DNA of 64,000 nucleotides, taken from positions 248,001 through 312,000 of the forward strand of contig JAHCAT010000001.1 in NCBI GenBank assembly GCA_019634735.1. Reading direction: 5' to 3'. This DNA comes from Lysobacterales bacterium (GTDB lineage Bacteria; Pseudomonadota; Gammaproteobacteria; Xanthomonadales; UBA2363). The notes under the pieces are model-generated. The model was not told the origin of the DNA. It worked only from the letters and a program-made list of their open reading frames with translations, and made no database searches. The position numbers were made by a program, and so were the translations under genes. The stretch's first letter is position 1. Every line of letters starts with the position of its first letter. Shown piece by piece: positions 1 through 7,788 of the stretch.

Positions 1-281
1 CCGGTGCTATCAAGCAGGGCCTCGGTCCGGCGCGCCTTCTCCCGGGCCTCCTCCCGCGCCGTCTCCCGCGCCTGCTTGCGGCGCGCCCGCGGCTCCGGAT
101 GGTGCACCAGCGCCACCGCCTGCAGCAGCCGCACCCGGTCGGCCTCCGGCAGCGCCGCCAGCAGGCTGCGGTCGTCGCGGATCGCCTCCAGAACCCCTAC
201 GGCCACACGTACGCGGTCGGGCAGGGTGGCGGGGTCGTCATCGACAGTGACGGCGGCGGGCGTGTCGGTTGGGTGGGTCAT
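1..281 (-). CDS. N-terminal part of a probable SDR-type oxidoreductase (cut by window edge)
   Basis: An open frame without stops runs from an ATG at 281 off the left edge, giving 93 residues. The visible part is an acidic N-terminus followed by a short helical stretch (AALPEADRVRLLQAV, residues 43-57) and an Arg/Ala/Glu-rich coiled segment ending near LLDSTG. I associate this style of charged, helical N-terminal extension with a bacterial subgroup of short-chain dehydrogenases, but the Rossmann fold itself would lie outside the window, so the family is an inference. Codon use matches the neighbouring genes. The start has no competing upstream methionine. The gene points away from the secreted-protein pair at 679. 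Confidence 0.5.
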   Translation of the reverse strand, partial: MTHPTDTPAAVTVDDDPATLPDRVRVAVGVLEAIRDDRSLLAALPEADRVRLLQAVALVHHPEPRARRKQARETAREEAREKARRTEALLDST

Positions 282-365
282 GGACGAGGTACGTGGGGCT
301 GGGGGCGCGCCGCTGGCGGCTGCACTGAGACGGGGGCGCATGGTACCCCCGAACGCCCAACCAAA

Positions 366-383
366 CGGGGTCAGGTTCACTTT
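366..383 (-). repeat. RAYT-associated short repeat, copy 1
   Basis: Read on the minus strand this is a copy of the GAAGTGAACCTGACCCCG motif found seven times in the first 7.3 kb. It lies just downstream of the transposase remnant at 405-530 in the same orientation, as expected for a repeat flanking its transposase. Confidence 0.6.
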
Positions 384-404
384 CTGGCGATTGAACCGAT
401 AGCT

Positions 405-530
405 CCCGCGGTCGCTACCAACGGGGGGCTGGTGATTGTCGCCCCGCTGCAGCAGATGCTGCGGAATGCCGGGCAGGTCCGGACGGGGATGACGGGGGCA
501 GGGCCGCAGTCTCGAGCGTCCGGTCCTGCG
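405..530 (-). pseudogene. Remnant of a REP-associated tyrosine transposase (N-terminal motif)
   Basis: Minus-strand translation around 421-480 reads LPGIPQHLLQRGDNHQP, which matches the conserved N-terminal signature of RAYT (TnpA-REP, Y1 transposase) proteins, usually PGxPxHVxQRGNNR. No start codon, catalytic HUH motif or downstream tyrosine follows in frame, so it is a fragment. A transposase-type repeat lies directly after it at 366-383. Two further fragments at 2585-2690 and 5714-5848 support the reading. The exact ends are uncertain. Confidence 0.55.
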
Positions 531-603
531 CCGCGATGGACCGATTCCGACGTGGGCAGAAGAATCCGCCCCATCGACGTTTCGGGAAGTGAACCTGACC
601 CCG
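528..603 (+). repeat. Extended ~75-bp repeat, copy 2
   Basis: The unit begins with a segment like GATGGACCGATTCCGACG and ends with GGGAAGTGAACCTGACCCCG. Similar full-length units lie at 2501, 2676 and 3215 in the same orientation. It ends 75 bases before the start of the gene at 679. Confidence 0.65.
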
Positions 604-678
604 TAGGGCGCGGTGGCCCCTTGTCGCCGCTCCGCGTGTTGTCTGTGCAAAGACCACGGACGACGGAGCCGAAGCGCC

Positions 679-1494
679 ATGCCGAACCCCAGATGTGCAC
701 TGATCGCCGGGGCCCTGTTCGTCGCCGCCAGCGCCGCCAGCGCCGCCAGCGCCGTCGCGGCGCCTGGGCAATGCCCGGACCGGCTGCTGTGGGCGCTCAA
801 GCCCGGCTCGACCGCGACCTTCGACGGCCTCCATGTCGACCACCGCCGCCACCTGATCGACGACGGCCAGCTCTACCTCCCCGGCGAAGTCGTCGCGGCG
901 CTGCCCGACCGCGCCCGGATCGTTGCGCTCGACGTCGGCGCCGCCGGCCAGCTCTGGTTCGCCATCGACACGACGGTGACGCTGGCCGGCGTCACCTATC
1001 GTCCGAACGACGTCGTCGCCCATGCCAGCGGCGCCTTCAGCAAGGCCTTCGACGGAACCGCCCATGGCGTGCCCCCGGGCGTGCGCATCGCTGCCCTCGA
1101 CCATCGCGCCGGGCTGCGCCTGGCGTTCGATCGCAGCTTCACGCACCAGGACCTGCTGATCCGGCCGATCGACGTCGTCCGCGTCGAGTCCGGTGGCACG
1201 CTGGTACGTGAGTTCGACGGTACCGGCGCCGGCCTGACCACGGCGGCCCGGGTCGCTGCTATCGCGTTGGCGGCGCCGGATGACTGGCGCATCGCGTTCG
1301 CGGGTACCGGCCAGTTGGCCGGCTTGGCACTGACCGGATCGCGCGTCTTCGCCTATCGGCCCGGCACCGGCGCAGTGAGCCTCGATTACGACCTTCTGAG
1401 CCGCTCACCGCACTGGACCCGAACCAGGCTGGCGGCCCTGGCCGTGATGTCGCACCCCGACCACCTGTTCTGTTCCGGTTTTCAGAGCCCCTAA
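679..1494 (+). CDS. Secreted repeat protein with C-terminal GF tag
   Basis: A 271-residue protein of unknown function. Residues 1-30 form a signal peptide with an Ala/Ser-rich end (ASAASAVAA). The mature part contains about four degenerate beta-strand repeats of 45-55 residues, each with a phrase like FDG...P.GVRIAALD followed by LRLAFD, which suggests a propeller-like or stacked beta fold. The last residues, HPDHLFCSGFQSP, are a relaxed version of the short C-terminal tag seen on other secreted proteins here. I chose ATG 679 because it begins a clean signal peptide and is preceded by GGAG; the frame is open further upstream into repeat DNA. The next gene starts 11 bases after the stop, so the two are probably co-transcribed. 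Confidence 0.75.
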   Translation: MPNPRCALIAGALFVAASAASAASAVAAPGQCPDRLLWALKPGSTATFDGLHVDHRRHLIDDGQLYLPGEVVAALPDRARIVALDVGAAGQLWFAIDTTVTLAGVTYRPNDVVAHASGAFSKAFDGTAHGVPPGVRIAALDHRAGLRLAFDRSFTHQDLLIRPIDVVRVESGGTLVREFDGTGAGLTTAARVAAIALAAPDDWRIAFAGTGQLAGLALTGSRVFAYRPGTGAVSLDYDLLSRSPHWTRTRLAALAVMSHPDHLFCSGFQSP

Positions 1495-1504
1495 GGAGAA
1501 CGCC

Positions 1505-2338
1505 ATGTACCGAATCCTGCTCCCGCTCGCCGTACTGACTGCGGGCATGCTCGCAGTGGACGCTGCCCGTGCCGACGGCGTCATCGAGATCAACCAGGAC
1601 TGCGCCATGGCCGGCTGCATGACCGGTGATTCGCCTGGCTTTCCGGTCACCATAACCGCGGCCGGCCACTACCGGCTGACCAGCGATCTCAGCATCGACA
1701 CCACCTCCCCCGTCATCAACGCCTTTGTCGATGGCGACGTCCGACTCGATCTCAACGGCTTCACGGTGCGCGGTCCGACCACCTGCAGCGGAACGCCAGT
1801 CACCAGCTGCTCGTTCAGTCCGTCGTCGAGCTGCATGATCAACTTCAGCGTTCGCAGCGGCACGCTACGCAACGGGACCGTACGCGGCGGCGCAGGACAC
1901 GGGGTCTGCGGCGGCTTTGGGTGGGGCTTCGTCGTCCAGGATGTGCTGATCACCGAGAATCCGGGCGAGGGCATCCGCTCAGGCCTGGGTGCACCGGTCA
2001 ACCCCAGCGAGCTGGCGATCGAGCGCGTACGCGTCGTTCGCAACGGCGGCAACGGCATCAACCTGACGTTCGGCGGGGATACGCGCCAGCGGATCACCAA
2101 CAGCGTCTTCATCGGCAACGGCGGTGCCGGCGCGCGTACAAGCAGTCGCGTCACGCTGCTCGACAATCAGTTCTACTCCAACGCCTTGCTCGGATTCCAC
2201 GGCAATGTCGGCAGTCCTCAGATCGCCCTCGGACGAAACACGTTCTTCGACAACAACGGCGACAACGCCAACCCTCAGTACAACGGCACCGTGCGCGACA
2301 TGGGCGGCAACGTCTGCGCGAAAGCGACCTGTCCCTGA
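1505..2338 (+). CDS. Secreted right-handed beta-helix protein
   Basis: A 277-residue exported protein of unknown substrate. Residues 1-23 are a signal peptide ending near AARADG. From about residue 70 the chain has parallel beta-helix character: short strands with Asn/Gly turns such as DVRLDLNGFTVRG, then ITNSVFIGNGGAG and NTFFDNNGDNANP. Several cysteines (CAMAGC, CSG, SCS, VCGG) probably form disulfides in the periplasm or outside. A good ribosome binding site (AAGGAGAACGCC) overlaps the end of the upstream gene and fixes the start. Unlike many secreted proteins in the window it ends in CAKATCP, without the GF tag. The family resembles pectate-lyase-like or polymorphic beta-helix proteins, but no catalytic site is evident. 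Confidence 0.8.
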   Translation: MYRILLPLAVLTAGMLAVDAARADGVIEINQDCAMAGCMTGDSPGFPVTITAAGHYRLTSDLSIDTTSPVINAFVDGDVRLDLNGFTVRGPTTCSGTPVTSCSFSPSSSCMINFSVRSGTLRNGTVRGGAGHGVCGGFGWGFVVQDVLITENPGEGIRSGLGAPVNPSELAIERVRVVRNGGNGINLTFGGDTRQRITNSVFIGNGGAGARTSSRVTLLDNQFYSNALLGFHGNVGSPQIALGRNTFFDNNGDNANPQYNGTVRDMGGNVCAKATCP

Positions 2339-2500
2339 CCGGCGGCGGAAACACTCTGGCCGGGACCGGGCCGTGACCCGGCCGGGGTGGCACGGAAGCC
2401 GGGGTCAGAGCGCAATTTCGCGGTAGCCCGGGTCGGGTCAAAGGTTTTCGCTCAGCCAGTGGAGATGGCGTTGCCGCCACCGCCTCCATCGCCCAGCCCT

Positions 2501-2575
2501 GCGCTGCGACGGCCCGGTTCCGACGCCGTTGCCGCAAATCCCCCAACCATGCGTCGGAAAGCGAACCTGACCTCG
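2501..2575 (+). repeat. Extended ~75-bp repeat, copy 3 (diverged)
   Basis: It starts GCGCTGCGACGGCCCGGTTC and ends GCGAACCTGACCTCG, aligning over its length with copies at 528 and 2676. It forms the downstream flank of the transposase remnant at 2585-2690 (minus strand). Confidence 0.6.
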
Positions 2576-2584
2576 TTTTTTTGG

Positions 2585-2690
2585 TTTTCAGACGCGGTCG
2601 ATGGGCCAGGCGGATGCCCTTGAACCGGGCGGTACGGGCTTCGACCATTGCGCGGAAGCTGTCGCGGCCCAGGACGCGCTGCTTCGATGG
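2585..2690 (-). pseudogene. Remnant of a REP-associated tyrosine transposase (C-terminal part)
   Basis: Minus-strand translation reads KQRVLGRDSFRAMVEART and continues to a basic RLAHRPRLKT end. This resembles the C-terminal region of RAYT transposases, where a VLGxxxF..xIE..xGRR stretch precedes a basic tail. It is bracketed by copies of the 75-bp repeat (2501-2575 and 2676-2753). The rest of the transposase is absent. Homology is by eye only. Confidence 0.45.
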
Positions 2691-2753
2691 CCCGATTCCG
2701 ACGCGGGCGCCGGAATTCGCCCACGCATGCATCAGGAAGTGAACCTGACCCCG
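2676..2753 (+). repeat. Extended ~75-bp repeat, copy 4
   Basis: It contains GATGGCCCGATTCCGACG and ends in GGAAGTGAACCTGACCCCG, the best match to copy 2. Immediately afterwards the short phrase ATCTCGACCCCG partly repeats. It lies 30 bases from the stop of the small gene at 2783. Confidence 0.65.
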
Positions 2754-2782
2754 ATCTCGACCCCGATCTCCTCGCGGGTGCG

Positions 2783-2980
2783 CTAGAAATGCATGTGCGA
2801 CAGCAGAAACCAGACCGGGTTGGTGCCCAGGTGGCTGCACAGGGACATGATCTCGTTGCTGACCCATTGCGCCTCGGTCAGCAGGGCGACGTTTCCGGGG
2901 TGGTCGGCCAGGGCCTCGACGAGCACTTCCCAGCGGCTGCCGAGCTCCTCGAGCAGCGCCTTGTCGTCCGCCTGCCTCAT
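2783..2980 (-). CDS. Small hypothetical protein, 65 residues
   Basis: The frame from ATG 2980 gives a mostly helical, soluble-looking peptide (LLEELGSRWEVLVEAL, then an amphipathic helix and a hydrophobic C-terminus WFLLSHMHF). No family is recognised. The start overlaps the stop of a 34-codon frame upstream in an ATGA arrangement, which suggests translational coupling; no good ribosome binding site precedes this ATG on its own. The frame extends upstream without stops, but the extension is Arg/Pro-rich and partly repeat DNA, so it was not used. It could be a non-functional remnant. Confidence 0.45.
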   Translation of the reverse strand: MRQADDKALLEELGSRWEVLVEALADHPGNVALLTEAQWVSNEIMSLCSHLGTNPVWFLLSHMHF

Positions 2981-3081
2981 GGCTGCTGCCCGGGCCGGCT
3001 GTCGCTGCGGCCGAAGGCGCGGCCGCGCGCCGCGACACCGGTGCCGGTTCGCCTGCCGTCGAGTTGCGGGAACGGGTTCAT
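2977..3081 (-). CDS. Possible 34-residue leader peptide
   Basis: A short frame starts at ATG 3081 behind GGAG five to six bases upstream and ends in a TGA that overlaps the ATG of the 65-residue gene. The peptide is rich in Arg and Gly and has no recognisable domain. The well-placed ribosome binding site and the 4-base overlap are the only arguments for it; it may simply be a leader that couples translation. Confidence 0.3.
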   Translation of the reverse strand: MNPFPQLDGRRTGTGVAARGRAFGRSDSRPGQQP

Positions 3082-3214
3082 GAGCGCTCCGATACCTGGC
3101 CCAGGATTCGCACGCTAGTACCGGTCCGCCCGCCCCGCAAGGGGCCTTCGTCGGGGCCCCTGGTCGGCCACGGGTATCCGGGGTCATGGCCCCAGGGCTT
3201 TGCCGGCCGGGCCT

Positions 3215-3290
3215 GCGCTGCGATACCCCGATTCCGGCGCGGGTACCGGCGTTGGCCTCATCACCGGCCCGGGAAGTGACCCTGACTCCG
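3215..3290 (+). repeat. Extended ~75-bp repeat, copy 5
   Basis: It starts GCGCTGCGATACCCCGATTC and ends GGGAAGTGACCCTGACTCCG. The remainder of the 3082-3473 gap holds nothing I can recognise apart from partial echoes of the same motif (ATTCCGGACCCCGATTCCG, 3291-3309). Confidence 0.6.
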
Positions 3291-3473
3291 ATTCCGGACC
3301 CCGATTCCGAGGCCAGGAAGGCGGCCGAAGTCGGCGTGCCCACCGCCAGGCTGACGAGCTCCGCGACCGCCTCGCTCTCTGGGCCCCGCCACTTGGTGCC
3401 TGTGCTCCCGGATCAGGGTCGCCAAGATATCAGACCGTTGAGGTGGCGAGCAGTCGGTGCGGGCGTAACCGGA

Positions 3474-4364
3474 CTACCGCCGCGGTGTTTCCTCGACCGG
3501 TGTCTCGCGTTCGCTGGGCAGCACCACTCTTTTCCCGCTGCTGTCGAAGTAGAGATCCGGGGACGCCGTCCGCCGCGTCTCTCTCCCGTGGGATACCTGG
3601 GGTTCAGCGGTGACGACATAGGCAGCTACTGCGATTGGCTGCTCGTACGACGCTGCCGTGGTATGGCGGATGACGACCATACCCGGGGAAGCATCCGTTG
3701 GAAGATCGGTCATGACGGCACGAAGGCGCGCTGGATCTGCGGCAATGTTCTGCAGCCTGCGCGCTTCGTCGATGGCGCTCCTGGGAATGGGGGGCCAGTG
3801 CACTCCTTCGGCCAGCACCGCGCCCTGACTATCGAGCCGCGCCCAGGCAACGGAGTCGGGGACCGGTATCCCGTCAACTTCCCGTCGCAGCGCGGTGACG
3901 TAGCCGATCACGACCGGCGCAGGCTGGATCGGCGAGGAGACCTCGCCGTGTTCGGCCAGCAAGGTCAGGTCGTCGATGCTGCCAATCTGCTCATCGGGCA
4001 CGCCGATTTCGGTGAAATAGCGCCGCACCAGCGAAGAGTGGCGCGCGGCGTCCAGTGGCGTGCCGCCCCGGGTTTCGGCGGCGGCGAGGCGCGCACGGGC
4101 AGGTGTTCCCACGGCCGCGCCGCTCACCGGGTTGATGGCGAACGTTCCGTTGTCGCCCTGCCAACTGACATGGCCGTTGGCAAAACGCCAGCGGGGTCGG
4201 TTGCCGACCACGAACCTCGTTCGATCCGCGCCATGCTGGTAGCCCGGCACGTCGTCGGGCGTTCGGGTGACAGCACCCGATGGACCCAGGGTGGGCACCG
4301 GTGCAGGCCTTCCCGCACACGCGCTCAAAAGTCCAAGTGCCAGCAGCGGAACAAGGCTTTTCAT
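3474..4364 (-). CDS. Lipoprotein of unknown function, coupled to 4361-5437
   Basis: A 296-residue protein starting MKSLVPLLALGLLSACAG, a classic lipoprotein signal with lipobox LSAC and Cys15, so it should be anchored to a membrane facing the periplasm. The mature part has one soluble domain with no family I recognise; it includes a repeated thought of HTTAASYEQPIAVAAYVV near residue 240 and a charged C-terminus. Its ATG overlaps the stop of the upstream gene by the ATGA sequence, so the two are translated together and probably act together. A longer frame begins 18 codons upstream but would bury the lipoprotein signal. Confidence 0.75.
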   Translation of the reverse strand: MKSLVPLLALGLLSACAGRPAPVPTLGPSGAVTRTPDDVPGYQHGADRTRFVVGNRPRWRFANGHVSWQGDNGTFAINPVSGAAVGTPARARLAAAETRGGTPLDAARHSSLVRRYFTEIGVPDEQIGSIDDLTLLAEHGEVSSPIQPAPVVIGYVTALRREVDGIPVPDSVAWARLDSQGAVLAEGVHWPPIPRSAIDEARRLQNIAADPARLRAVMTDLPTDASPGMVVIRHTTAASYEQPIAVAAYVVTAEPQVSHGRETRRTASPDLYFDSSGKRVVLPSERETPVEETPRR

Positions 4365-5437
4365 GGGCGCACCCACGCCGCTTGATCTCCTGTGTCCAGG
4401 CGATAGTTGCAGAGCCATCGGGCGCTGTAGAAGCGATTTCCCTTGCCGTCGTAGCCATCATTGCGGAGCTGGGACCAGCCCGCCGCCATCTTGTTCGCGG
4501 CACCCCGCGCCGTTGCGTCCATCGCCACGACGATGTGACAACCGCAGCCGTTGAATCCCCGGCCTCCACCGCCACCGGGACAGGAATGTCCCAAGCTGCT
4601 TGGCAGCCAGGCCATGGTGTCCAGCCAGGCCTGGGCCACGTTGCCATCCGGTGCCGCCGCCCACCGCGCAGCAAACGTCGGGCCGCGTTCGGCAACCGAT
4701 GCAGTATCGCCTCCTGCGGTCATCAAGGTGGCGATGAGATGAACGCCCGCAAAGGCGTCCTGCAGGGTCTCCCGCCAATACGGTGGTAGCACGCCATGGC
4801 TGATATCCAGCACCACCAGGTTGGTGCCCCCGTTGGTCCCGGCACCCGCCCAGCCGCCGGATTGTCGGCTCTCGCCAAACCGCACCGGTCCGGAGGTGTA
4901 GTTCACCACCCCATTGAACTTGTCGAATGGGCTGCGGGTTACCAGGGCTCTCGGGGTCATGTAGCAGCAGCGGGGCGCATCCAGGGGGCTGAACCTGCAG
5001 GCGCCGTAGTCGATCTGGTTGCCCACCCCCAGGCGCATGCAGGTGCCTGATGACGTGCAGGGCGTCGCCGTACAACCGTCTGCCAGGATGCCGTGTCCCG
5101 TGAAGTACGAGATGGCCATGCCGGGGCGGTCGAAGTACAGGTCGTCGCGGCCCCGCGAGTCGACATCTCGATCCAGGAAGTCCGTGTCGTACACGGCGCT
5201 GTTGGTGTACCGGGCCTTCCCCACCCATTCCGAACCAACCAACATGCCCTTGAGGAAGCCGTCGCCACTGATCACGGCGGCTGGGAGTTGATCATCGGGA
5301 CCATAGTCGCTGACGCTTTCGACGATGATGCCGTTGCTCGCGCACGCCGATAAGGTCATGACGGCGATCATGAGGACCGCGGGCATGAGCCTGCGCCGAG
5401 CCCTTCGAGTCGCGGTGGTGCGATCGACTTCCTGCAT
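4361..5437 (-). CDS. Lipoprotein with caspase-clan-like (DUF6345-like) domain
   Basis: A 358-residue protein. The N-terminus has a basic region RRARRR, a hydrophobic helix and a lipobox MTLSAC with Cys near residue 32. The remaining domain contains YFTGHGILADG and LVVLDISHGVL, an arrangement reminiscent of the His-Gly and strand-end motifs of caspase-like folds and of DUF6345 proteins, where a Cys would be expected at the second site; here it is Ser/His, so proteolytic activity is doubtful. Ten or more cysteines (CTATPCTSSGTC, CGCH) suggest an oxidised, exported domain. Start ATG 5437 was chosen for its AGGA site. The family link is tentative. It is co-translated with the downstream lipoprotein. 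Confidence 0.65.
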   Translation of the reverse strand: MQEVDRTTATRRARRRLMPAVLMIAVMTLSACASNGIIVESVSDYGPDDQLPAAVISGDGFLKGMLVGSEWVGKARYTNSAVYDTDFLDRDVDSRGRDDLYFDRPGMAISYFTGHGILADGCTATPCTSSGTCMRLGVGNQIDYGACRFSPLDAPRCCYMTPRALVTRSPFDKFNGVVNYTSGPVRFGESRQSGGWAGAGTNGGTNLVVLDISHGVLPPYWRETLQDAFAGVHLIATLMTAGGDTASVAERGPTFAARWAAAPDGNVAQAWLDTMAWLPSSLGHSCPGGGGGRGFNGCGCHIVVAMDATARGAANKMAAGWSQLRNDGYDGKGNRFYSARWLCNYRLDTGDQAAWVRP

Positions 5438-5623
5438 CTCGCTCTTCCTGGCATTGATCCGTTCAAGAGCCCCGGTGGCTACCTGGCTTCCGTACCGAGG
5501 TGGTGGAGCAGGCGCAAGACTGGCGGCCAACGCTTCGACGCGGTACCCGGTTGTAGTGCACTGCTCACTAAGGGAGTCGGCGTGGGACCCGCTGTCTCAC
5601 ATAACTCAAAGCCCGGAAAAGGT

Positions 5624-5699
5624 GGGCCGAACGGGGTCAGGTTCGCTTTCGGGGTGGGCGAGGGCCGAACGGGGTCAGGTTGGCTTTCAGGGTGGGCGA
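5624..5699 (-). repeat. 38-bp tandem duplication carrying the RAYT-associated motif
   Basis: Two head-to-tail 38-base units (5624-5661 and 5662-5699) differ at only two positions; each carries an inverted copy of the GAACCTGACCCCG motif. They lie in the 628-base gap between 5437 and 6066, next to the transposase remnant at 5714-5848. The rest of that gap (5438-5623 and 5849-6065) shows no gene. Confidence 0.7.
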
Positions 5700-5713
5700 G
5701 GGCGGGTGGTTGC

Positions 5714-5848
5714 TCAGTCGGAAGGAACTGCTTGAGGGCGGAGGCGTTGGGGCGGCGGATGCCGGCGAAGGATGCAGGACAGACGGTTGTTGCCGCGTTG
5801 GACCACCTGCTGCGGAATGTCGGGGGCGTGTTCTGGCAGGCGGGCCAT
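5714..5848 (-). pseudogene. Remnant of a REP-associated tyrosine transposase (N-terminal start)
   Basis: A 44-codon frame starts MARLPEHAPDIPQQVVQRGN and continues NRLSC, the typical beginning of RAYT transposases (xIPxHVVQRGNNRxxCF). The frame then degenerates into Pro/Arg-rich sequence and stops at 5714, long before the catalytic HUH and tyrosine motifs. The transposase-type tandem repeat follows 15 bases downstream. This is the clearest of the three transposase fragments in the first 6 kb. Confidence 0.65.
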
Positions 5849-6065
5849 GGCCGCAGTCCCACCCGGCCAGGCTTGCACAGCAATAGCCCGAATCCGGCTC
5901 AGGCACCGGCATTCGCCCCGTCATCGGTTCGGGATATGCAGCCGCCCCCGAATCCGTCTTGACGACATCAACGGGCAACGTAGACTTGCCGGCACCACGG
6001 TCCTGGCGCCTCCTTGCATCGCGTTGCCGGGTGACATCGCTCTTTTCATTCCAGGTAGGCAACGC

Positions 6066-7118
6066 ATGGACAACTGGGTTACAGAACGGGTACGGACGAC
6101 GGCCCGGCGGCGGCTGGTGCTCTGGTCACTGGTGCTTGCGGCGGTGCTGGCGCTGTTCGCCCTGCAAGGGCGCTACCTGTACAACTTCGCATTCGGGCCG
6201 TTCCCGACCAGTTCCGAGACCTTGGCCGGCATCGGCGAGGTCAGAACCCATGCCACGCCGTTCGTGCGGGTGCAGGGCGAGCAGGTCATGGAGACCGGGA
6301 TCCAGGAGATCACTGTCCGCAAGCGGCGGGGCCGCGAGACCAGTCGCGGTGTTTCGGCCAACTACTACGCGCTGGCGACAGGCGGACGATTCCTCATCGT
6401 CAAGTCCAATCTCGGCGGTACGGAGTTCGAGGGAGAGCTCGTGCCGATGCCGGGCCGGCTGTCCGGGGAGCTGTTCTCCTCGCCGGAAATGGCGGCCAAC
6501 AAGCAGCACTTCTACCCGTTCATCCTCGACACGTCCGACTACCGCAGCCCCGGCTACGCCGCGCTTGCCGCGTTCGCTGTCTTCCTGTTCTTCTTCCTGC
6601 GCGCAGCGGTGCCGGCCGTGCGACAGGTCCGCAACCCCGGCCTGGCGCCGGTCACCCGGCGGGTTGCCACCTGGGGCGACATATCGACGCTTGGCCCAGC
6701 GCTGCAGAAGGAGTTTGGCGCCAGCCGCATGAAGCTCAGCGGCTGGGTGCTGGGCGAGAACTTCCTTGTGCGATCGCGCTGGCTGAGCTTCGATGTGCTG
6801 CGTCTCGAAGACCTGCTCTGGGCCTACAAGCACGTGACCCGGCAGCGCATCTACTTCGTTCCAGTGGGCAGCCGCGTGGTCGCCAAACTCCACTTCGTCG
6901 ACGGCCAGGCCAGCATCCAGGCCAAGGACAAGAAGCTGGACGAGGCACTCTCCATCATCCACGAGCGCGTGCCCTGGGCGCTCTACGGCTACGACGAGGA
7001 ACTGCAGAAGGCCCTGGACAAGCACCGCGACGAGATCGTCCGCGGCGTGGCCCGGCGCCGGCAGCACTGGCAGGCGCAAATGGCCGATGCGGAGGCCGCC
7101 GACACGGTGGCGGGCTGA
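6066..7118 (+). CDS. Two-TM membrane protein of unknown function
   Basis: A 350-residue protein. TM1 is at about residues 16-37 (RRLVLWSLVLAAVLALFALQ) and TM2 at about 160-180 (AALAAFAVFLFFFLRAAVPA). The segment between them (about 120 residues) should be periplasmic and the C-terminal 170 residues cytosolic, ending in a charged helix (LDKHRDEIVRGVARRRQHWQ). The cytosolic part has a mixed alpha/beta pattern (YFVPVGSRVVAKLHFVDGQ). It recalls families of bacterial membrane proteins with a DUF number such as DUF6709, but I cannot confirm this. ATG 6066 was chosen because it directly precedes TM1; the frame runs upstream into repeat DNA. Confidence 0.75.
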   Translation: MDNWVTERVRTTARRRLVLWSLVLAAVLALFALQGRYLYNFAFGPFPTSSETLAGIGEVRTHATPFVRVQGEQVMETGIQEITVRKRRGRETSRGVSANYYALATGGRFLIVKSNLGGTEFEGELVPMPGRLSGELFSSPEMAANKQHFYPFILDTSDYRSPGYAALAAFAVFLFFFLRAAVPAVRQVRNPGLAPVTRRVATWGDISTLGPALQKEFGASRMKLSGWVLGENFLVRSRWLSFDVLRLEDLLWAYKHVTRQRIYFVPVGSRVVAKLHFVDGQASIQAKDKKLDEALSIIHERVPWALYGYDEELQKALDKHRDEIVRGVARRRQHWQAQMADAEAADTVAG

Positions 7119-7275
7119 TGTCCGCGCCGGCCAGGCCTCGCACCCGCACCAAGGCCTATTGACGGGGGCAGGTCACTGTCCGAGGCGCATCGGTTGGCAC
7201 ATCTCAGGCGGAAGAGGCGGGTGGCCGACGAGACCGAAGGGGAGGGCGACTGCTGGCCAATCGGGAATCCATTGT

Positions 7276-7296
7276 CGGGAAGTGAACCTGACCCCG
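7276..7296 (+). repeat. RAYT-associated short repeat abutting a truncated gene
   Basis: The sequence GGGAAGTGAACCTGACCCCG places two in-frame TGA codons directly before the LytTR-domain coding sequence that begins at about 7297. Confidence 0.6.
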
Positions 7297-7609
7297 ATCG
7301 GTCCCCGGCACCGGCACCCTGCGGCAGGTGTCGGTCGACCGCATCGTGCGCATCCAGGGCGCCGGCGACTACGTCGAGCTGCACCTGGACGACGGCAGCC
7401 GCCTGCTGCACACCGCCACCCTCAACGACCTCGACGCCGAACTCGCCCCCGCCTTCCTGCGCGTGCACCGCTCCCATCTGGTCAACACCCGCCGTATCGA
7501 ACGCCTGGACCGCAGCGACGCCTGCACCGGCACCCTGCACCTGCGCGGCAGCGACCCGGTGCCGGTGAGCCGGCGGGTGATGCCGGGGGTCAGGCGGGCG
7601 TTGAGGTGA
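7297..7609 (+). pseudogene. LytTR DNA-binding domain, 5'-truncated response regulator
   Basis: The frame encodes a nearly complete LytTR domain: GTLRQVSVDRIVRIQGAGDY, then VELHLDDGSRLLHTATLNDL, FLRVHRSHLVNTRRIERL, and a C-terminal strand ending VSRRVMPGVRRALR. LytTR domains normally sit at the C-terminus of a response regulator with a receiver domain of about 120 residues; here that domain is missing and the reading frame runs into two stop codons in the transposase-associated repeat at 7276-7296. A GTG at 7328 could still start a 93-residue DNA-binding protein. I read it as a gene broken by the repeat element rather than a designed single-domain regulator. Confidence 0.7.
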
Positions 7610-7788
7610 TTGGATCTACGGGTCGGTTTGGGGCCGGGTCACGCGTCTGGATATCGGGGCGTAGACGTCGCAGCAGATTTGCTCATCCTTTGCTCAGATT
7701 TGCCTACTAGGCGTCCTTGATCCCGAACTTCAAACTGAAAGGTGTCTGTCGCCAACCGTGTCGACGAACATCGACAGGAGAATGAAGT

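Noticed and set aside
1505..2338. C-terminal tag on the first beta-helix protein
   Set aside because: It ends CAKATCP, which does not fit the tag even loosely, so it was not counted.
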